The notes beneath the pieces were generated by a model, which worked only from the letters and a program-made list of their open reading frames with translations, was not told where the DNA came from and did not search any database. From Acidobacteriota bacterium (GTDB taxonomy: Bacteria > Acidobacteriota > Polarisedimenticolia > Gp22-AA2 > AA152): a stretch of DNA of 43,493 bases. Shown here in pieces: positions 41,879 through 43,493 of the stretch. Where the stretch lies: contig JAKEFJ010000023.1 of NCBI GenBank assembly GCA_022616665.1, positions 1-43,493 of the forward strand. Reading direction: 5' to 3'. The stretch's first letter is position 1. Each line of letters starts with the position of its first letter. The translations under genes were made by a program, and so were the position numbers.

Positions 41879-43207
41879 ATGTTTCAGCAGTTCAGCGAGA
41901 GAATCCAGGGAGTCTTGCGCCGACTCCGGGGCCAAGGCCATCTCACTGAGGCCTCGGTCAATGAGGGCCTGCGAGAAGTGCGACTTGCCTTGCTGGAGGC
42001 CGACGTCAACGTCCAGGTCGCGCAGGATTTCTTAGGGCGAGTCAGGCAGCGGGCGGTGGGGGACGAGGTGATGAAGAGCCTCACTCCCGGCCAGCACCTC
42101 GTCGGCATCGTGAAGGAGGAGCTCGAGGCGCTGTTGACCGGACCGGGCCAGAAGCTGAAAACTTCCGCCATACCTCCCACCACGCTGGTGCTTTGCGGAC
42201 TTCAGGGCTCGGGCAAGACCACCACGGCGGGGAAGTTGGGCCGACTGCTCAAGGAGCGCGGACATCTTCCCATGCTGGCGTCCGTGGACGTTCACCGGCC
42301 GGCCGCACGCGAGCAGCTCGCCACGGTGGCCCGGGCGGGCTCGCTGCGCTGCTTGGAACAAGCCGGAGAGGATCCCGTGGCCCTGGCGGCCGGATCGGTC
42401 TATGCGGCACGGCAGGCCGGGTGCGATTTTCTCATCGTGGACAGCGCCGGGCGCCTGCAAATCGATCACAAGCTGATGGAAGAACTGGCTCGAGTGGTGG
42501 AGCGGGTTGAGCCCGCCGAGGTTCTTTACGTGGCCGATGCCATGTCCGGGCAGGACGCGGTGCGTAGCGCGCTGGAGTTTCACAAGAGAGTCAAGCTGAC
42601 AGGGATCATCCTCACCAAGCTGGACGGCGATGCCCGCGGAGGCGCGGCCCTGTCGGTGCGCAGCGTCACCGGGGTTCCCATCAAGTTCGTGGGAACGGGA
42701 GAGAAGTCCACGGATTTGGAGGCGTTCTATCCCGATCGGATGGCCTCGCGAATCCTGGGAATGGGCGATGTCCTCAGCCTGGTCGAGAAGGCGCAGAGCA
42801 CCTTCCAGGAAGGGGAAGCCGAGAAGCTCGAGCACAAGCTTCGCAAGGCCGAATTTACCCTTGAGGATTTTCTCGAGCAAATTGCCAAGGTCCGTCGCAT
42901 GGGAAACTTGAAGGAAATCATGGGGATGATCCCGGGCCTGCAGGGAATCTCCTCCGGAGAGGTGGACGAAAATCGCATCACGCGCACCGAGGCCATCATC
43001 CGGTCCATGACCCCGCGGGAGCGCTCCTCGCCCCAGCTCCTCGACGGAAGCCGCCGGCGCCGGATAGCATCCGGTTCCGGCACCTCGGTGCAGGAAGTGA
43101 ACGAGCTCCTGCGCCAGTACAAGCAGGCAAGGAAGCTGATGAAGATGTTCTCGGGAGCCGGGCCGCGCCCGTCCCTGAAATCCCTGGCTAGGAATTTCAA
43201 ACGATGA
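41879..43207 (+). CDS. ffh: Signal recognition particle protein Ffh
   Basis: Ffh binds 4.5S RNA and signal sequences and delivers ribosomes to FtsY. The 442-residue protein has the N domain (about 1-95), the G domain with GLQGSGKTTTAGKL (107-120), SVDVHRPAAREQLA, VDSAGRLQID (Ser in place of the usual Thr of DTAGR), VADAMSGQDAV and TKLDGDARGGAALS, and the Met-containing M domain (about 300-435) with MGNLKEIMGMIPG and the RNA-binding segment RRRRIASGSGTSVQEVNELLRQY. All families of motifs are in order. It has its own strong promoter and precedes rpsP, a frequent bacterial arrangement. The 4.5S RNA gene is not visible here. Confidence 0.97.
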   Translation: MFQQFSERIQGVLRRLRGQGHLTEASVNEGLREVRLALLEADVNVQVAQDFLGRVRQRAVGDEVMKSLTPGQHLVGIVKEELEALLTGPGQKLKTSAIPPTTLVLCGLQGSGKTTTAGKLGRLLKERGHLPMLASVDVHRPAAREQLATVARAGSLRCLEQAGEDPVALAAGSVYAARQAGCDFLIVDSAGRLQIDHKLMEELARVVERVEPAEVLYVADAMSGQDAVRSALEFHKRVKLTGIILTKLDGDARGGAALSVRSVTGVPIKFVGTGEKSTDLEAFYPDRMASRILGMGDVLSLVEKAQSTFQEGEAEKLEHKLRKAEFTLEDFLEQIAKVRRMGNLKEIMGMIPGLQGISSGEVDENRITRTEAIIRSMTPRERSSPQLLDGSRRRRIASGSGTSVQEVNELLRQYKQARKLMKMFSGAGPRPSLKSLARNFKR

Positions 43208-43246
43208 ACCGGCGATGAGCCGCGACATGTTTCGGGAGGAACAGAA

Positions 43247-43492
43247 ATGCTCAAGATTCGATTGAGACGCGCGGGGACGCGCAGCAAGCCTTTCTACAGA
43301 ATTGTGGTTTCCGATTCCGAGCTGCGCCCGGAAGGGGATTTCGTCGAGAGCCTGGGCCACTATGATCCCAAGACCAAGCCGAGCAAGGTCCAGGTGGACG
43401 TGGAGCGCGCCGAGGCTTGGATTCGCAAGGGGGCCCACGCTTCCGATACGGTGCGCAAGCTTTTGGAGCGGGCGCGGGTCGCGCAAGGCTAG
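43247..43492 (+). CDS. rpsP: 30S ribosomal protein S16
   Basis: S16 is an early assembly protein of the small ribosomal subunit. The 81-residue product has the family start MLKIRLRRAGTRSKPFYRIV, DSELRPEGDFVESLGHYDP and the C-terminal WIRKGAHASDTVRKLLERA, and is complete, its stop one base from the window end. GGAGG lies eight bases before the ATG. It follows ffh by 39 bases; the usual downstream genes for a KH-domain protein, rimM, trmD and rplS would lie beyond the window. Confidence 0.97.
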   Translation: MLKIRLRRAGTRSKPFYRIVVSDSELRPEGDFVESLGHYDPKTKPSKVQVDVERAEAWIRKGAHASDTVRKLLERARVAQG

Positions 43493-43493
43493 G

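Noticed and set aside
42032-43486. Minus-strand frame of 484 codons over ffh and rpsP
   Set aside because: Antisense shadow of two well-identified genes; no motif.

Overview
The window is about 43.5 kb of compact, uniformly GC-rich (roughly 60-65% by eye) bacterial chromosome. It holds 36 protein genes, almost all housekeeping. I see no rRNA, tRNA, CRISPR array, insertion sequence, phage gene or attachment site, and no stretch over about 250 bases without a gene. The organism is Gram-negative (Tol-Pal, Lnt, lipoproteins, a soluble periplasmic transglycosylase) and has type IV pili (PilT plus a PilB-like protein). Gene order and protein style would fit Acidobacteriota or a neighbouring deep-branching phylum, but that is a low-confidence guess with no marker gene to settle it.

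Layout. (1) 2-4139, minus strand: tolQ-tolR-tolA/tonB-tolB-pal, driven by a strong promoter at 4240-4268. (2) 4387-16175, plus strand: a ten-gene run recN-coaD-aminotransferase-nfeD-slipin-GAF/GGDEF cyclase-SPOR protein-degenerate PilB/GspE-like protein-lnt-prfB, mostly with 4-base overlaps. prfB carries the classical +1 programmed frameshift. (3) 16158-21854: heat-shock operon hrcA-grpE-dnaK-dnaJ plus rsmE, with a CIRCE operator on the hrcA promoter and a second, CIRCE-free promoter before grpE. (4) 21978-29892: pilT, alaS, a lytic transglycosylase, an adenosine deaminase-family enzyme and a PA14-GT39 membrane glycosyltransferase whose 3' end looks frameshifted. (5) 29948-31390, minus strand: phosphohexomutase, convergent with the glycosyltransferase and divergent from pgsA. 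(6) 31505-36989, plus strand: a phospholipid cluster pgsA-plsC-cinA-thpR-plsY-gpsA followed by a CpsB/YwqE-type PHP phosphatase. (7) 37085-43492: TPR lipoprotein-ftsY-ribD-ribE-ribBA, then ffh and rpsP behind a new promoter.

How the genes work together. Tol-Pal, Lnt, NfeD/slipin, SPOR protein and transglycosylase all serve the envelope. GpsA makes glycerol-3-phosphate, PlsY and PlsC acylate it to phosphatidate, and PgsA makes phosphatidylglycerol phosphate. FtsY and Ffh are the two GTPases of co-translational membrane targeting and lie either side of the riboflavin genes, which lack ribH here. The readable promoters are sigma-70-like with 17-18 base spacers, and four carry an extended -10 (TGC before the hexamer).

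I did not find a clearly new multi-gene system. The best leads are the PilB/GspE homologue that has lost its ATPase motifs but kept its zinc site, a near-perfect palindrome over the recN -10 box, and the diguanylate cyclase coupled to NfeD/slipin.
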